This document shows, one piece after another, positions 62,109 to 64,000 of a stretch of 64,000 bases of DNA (positions within the stretch are counted from its first letter, which is position 1; each line of letters starts with the position of its first letter). This DNA comes from Larix kaempferi. Lineage: Eukaryota; Streptophyta; Pinopsida; Pinales; Pinaceae. Both the position numbers and the translations under genes were made by a program. The notes under the pieces were generated by a model. It was given only the letters and a program-made list of their open reading frames with translations, was not told the DNA's origin and made no database searches. The stretch spans positions 14,681,501 to 14,745,500 of the forward strand of contig BSBM01000779.1 of assembly GCA_027924585.1 (NCBI GenBank). The letters are read 5' to 3'.

Positions 62109-63953
62109 TGTAGGGACCCCCATTTCAGGGTCGTACAAAAAGACTTCCAAAATAAAACTAACATCATATGTAAATTAATTTAAACTTGAAAATCAACTAT
62201 AAACCATAAACAAAATTTCATAAACTCAAATTAGTACATGAAAATGGTACATTTTACCTTTTGACAGTAGTTGAGCACTCCGTTGACAAAGTCTTTGTAT
62301 GTATGGTCGTCGATCTTCCATGAGTCACTTCCAGCCTTGCCGATTTTACCAAGAGACTCCTCGGTTGACCACCCTACCATATCGGGGTAACTCTCCTTCA
62401 CCTCAAACCCCCGAGCTAACAGAGTTGTAAGAACACACTAGCAAGCTTCCTGAAAGAATCTCCCAATCCCCATTCCAACTAATCCCAAATCCCAAGAATC
62501 ATAACATAATTCGAGATTATCATGTCCATCCAGCATTAGGGAGCAAGAGATGTCATTCTCTCTTTCTCCTCCCTCATTATATAGCAAAACTCTGTGTGCC
62601 ATGTGTTTGTCCATGCACATATTTAATTTAATTTAATATTTTAATTTCAATTATTCTCAATTACAAGTGTCTCATTATCTTTAGTGTGCACTTAATTCTC
62701 TAACTCAGTGGGAGTTAGGTGTAGAAAAATCACACTTCTATTTTGGTTCTTTTTTAGTTTACTTAATATCTTTTTAGTAAACTAGTTGGTTTTATTTATT
62801 TAATTTCTTTTAAATAATAAAAACTTTATAAAAGCAATTTGTTTCTTTTATTTAATAACATATAATCTATTTTGATTTCAGAAAGATTTAAAAGATTACT
62901 ATATATATTCTCTTTAATTCTAAATAAGATGATTTTATCTAAAGTTTAACTTTTATTAGTATTCAATTCTAATAGAATTTTAATAGAATGCCTCTAGTTT
63001 AGTTTTTATTTTTTCTTCCTTTCATAAAGTAGATAAATCAAAATAATTTAGACAAAACTAATTGTTTTTGTTTTGTTACTTTTTCCATTTTTAATATTTC
63101 TTCTTTCTCTTAAAAATAAAATAAGGAATATTATTTTATTTTAATTGTTTTTTTAATTTAAAGTCACTTGAATTTATCTTTGACAAGTTTTCAATTTCTT
63201 CCTATGTTAAATAACATTATCTTTTTCTTGTCGAGGTGCCTCTTTGGCGGGCCCTTTTGACAGTTTCATTTCTTCTTTCTTATGGGGAGTACTGCGTAGC
63301 GATCAAGAGTCGTTACCACGATCTCTCAACTATGCTTTTTGGAGACTAAGGGATGTTGAGGGATAAGGCTCTCCTTATTGTGCGCCCCTCAACCCATCGT
63401 ACGCGACCAAATCATTATGGCCTTTTCTGTACGGCATACGCTTCCCCGGGTGAGCTGAAATGGCTTCACCCGTGTGTGGATTGCTAATTCAGGGTCGCCA
63501 GTCAGTCGTTGTACCCCTATGTGTTATTTCTATTCTTACGACCCCTATAATTCCATTGTGGGTCAGTCGGTAAATCGTCTTACCTGCCACTGCACACACT
63601 CAAGCGCACATTAGTAGCGCTGCACTATAAAACATTTTCATCATTCTCTTTAGTATCTCAGTAGTCGAGTCTACTAAATATTCATCATTTTAACATCATG
63701 CTTCAACCAGTCGAGGATGTTCATCATTCACTATTTTATCTCAGTCAGTCGAATATAAAACTAATCATCATTTTCATTTCAAGCATTTTCAACATTCATC
63801 ATTTCTTCATTCTAAAGTATTTTCATCATTTATCATTTTTTCATGATAATTTTCAAATCAATTTTCCATGATCTAAGTTTTATAAAACCGGGTCACTTCC
63901 AAAGTAGTGTCCTCATTAGTCTAAACAGTTAAGGTACCAAAGCGGGCATTACA
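62109..63953 (-). repeat. 5' LTR of the 19-kb element
   Basis: 1,845 bases, matching 44796-46632 in the same orientation. TGTA...TACA ends. The minus-strand TATA box at 62577-62583 is conserved. Confidence 0.95.
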
Positions 63954-64000
63954 ACGTAGTAATAAGTTTCTAAAAAAAATGCTTTCCACCATAAACTATT
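63954..64000. other. Flank beyond the element
   Basis: The window ends 47 bases after the LTR; only the flanking bases acgta are informative. Confidence 0.5.

Larger units (their letters stand above)
44796..63953 (-). mobile_element. 19.2-kb LTR retrotransposon, LARD-like
   Basis: Two direct LTRs (44796-46632 and 62109-63953) bound 15.5 kb of internal DNA. A primer-binding site inside the right LTR and a polypurine tract inside the left LTR both put the element on the minus strand, so the right LTR is the 5' one. TATA boxes inside both LTRs point the same way. I found no gag, protease, reverse transcriptase or integrase motif in any frame listed for the internal part, which fits a large non-autonomous derivative. 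The flanking five bases are gagta (left) and acgta (right), agreeing at three of five positions, so a target duplication is not proven. Compared segments of the LTRs (45301-45530 and the corresponding right part) differ at about one base in 15-20, indicating an old insertion. Confidence 0.85.

Noticed and set aside
61893-62150. Minus-strand frame over the primer site as a gag start
   Set aside because: It begins inside the LTR and crosses the primer site; there is no gag motif.
1-64000. CRISPR arrays, bacterial operons, rRNA genes or organelle genome insertions
   Set aside because: No regularly spaced repeat array, no dense ORF organisation and no rRNA-like sequence were seen; gyrase and Lon pieces have plant introns.

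Overview
This window looks like nuclear DNA of a seed plant with a large, repeat-rich genome; a gymnosperm such as a conifer is my best guess. I infer this from the many old LTR retrotransposon remnants, the intron-containing but broken pieces of ordinary plant genes, and the lack of any intact multi-exon gene across 64 kb. I did not find a complete, convincingly functional protein-coding gene. Nearly everything recognisable is a mobile element, a repeat or a decayed fragment of a host gene.

Region 1 (1-24,400) is a mosaic. It opens with a decayed Ty1/copia gag-pol (760-2263). After it come exon-sized fragments of unrelated plant genes, all on the + strand: a CYP76-like cytochrome P450 3' end (2941-3324), a peroxisomal LON2 protease exon (5121-5290), a VWD/root-cap-like fragment (16238-16507), organellar DNA gyrase B exons in a partial tandem duplication (17204-19946), an AP-2 alpha-adaptin pair of exons (21626-22013) and an ALE2-like receptor-kinase ectodomain (22951-23850). 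Frameshifts, in-frame stops or lost splice sites mark most of them as pseudogenic. Between them lie a copia 3' end with its LTR (12343-13681) and two copies (11852-12335 and 23890-24399) of an unusual repeat in which a full tRNA-like cloverleaf is joined to a fold-back body ending in CACTAGT-type termini.

Region 2 (24,400-37,980) is gene-free. It holds a tRNA-type SINE with target-site duplications (25796-26016), an old diverged repeat pair (about 27.0-28.9 kb), a solo LTR with a perfect 5-bp target-site duplication (28920-29375), a probable copia-type LTR end (about 34.7-35.7 kb) and long AT-rich stretches.

Region 3 (37,980-44,795) starts with a Ty3/gypsy element (LTR, tRNA-Met primer site, gag, protease, reverse transcriptase) cut off inside the reverse transcriptase. 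Unique AT-rich DNA follows, then a 0.7-kb direct duplication.

Region 4 (44,796-63,953) is one LTR retrotransposon about 19 kb long, on the minus strand. It has 1.84-kb LTRs, a tRNA-Met primer site and a polypurine tract in the right places, but about 15.5 kb of internal DNA without recognisable gag or pol, like the LARD class. Inside it, in the opposite orientation, are two related fragments of a LEA_2/NDR1-HIN1-like gene and a GC-richer tandem repeat. The parts do not form a pathway. The value of the window lies in how transposons and host exons have been combined.
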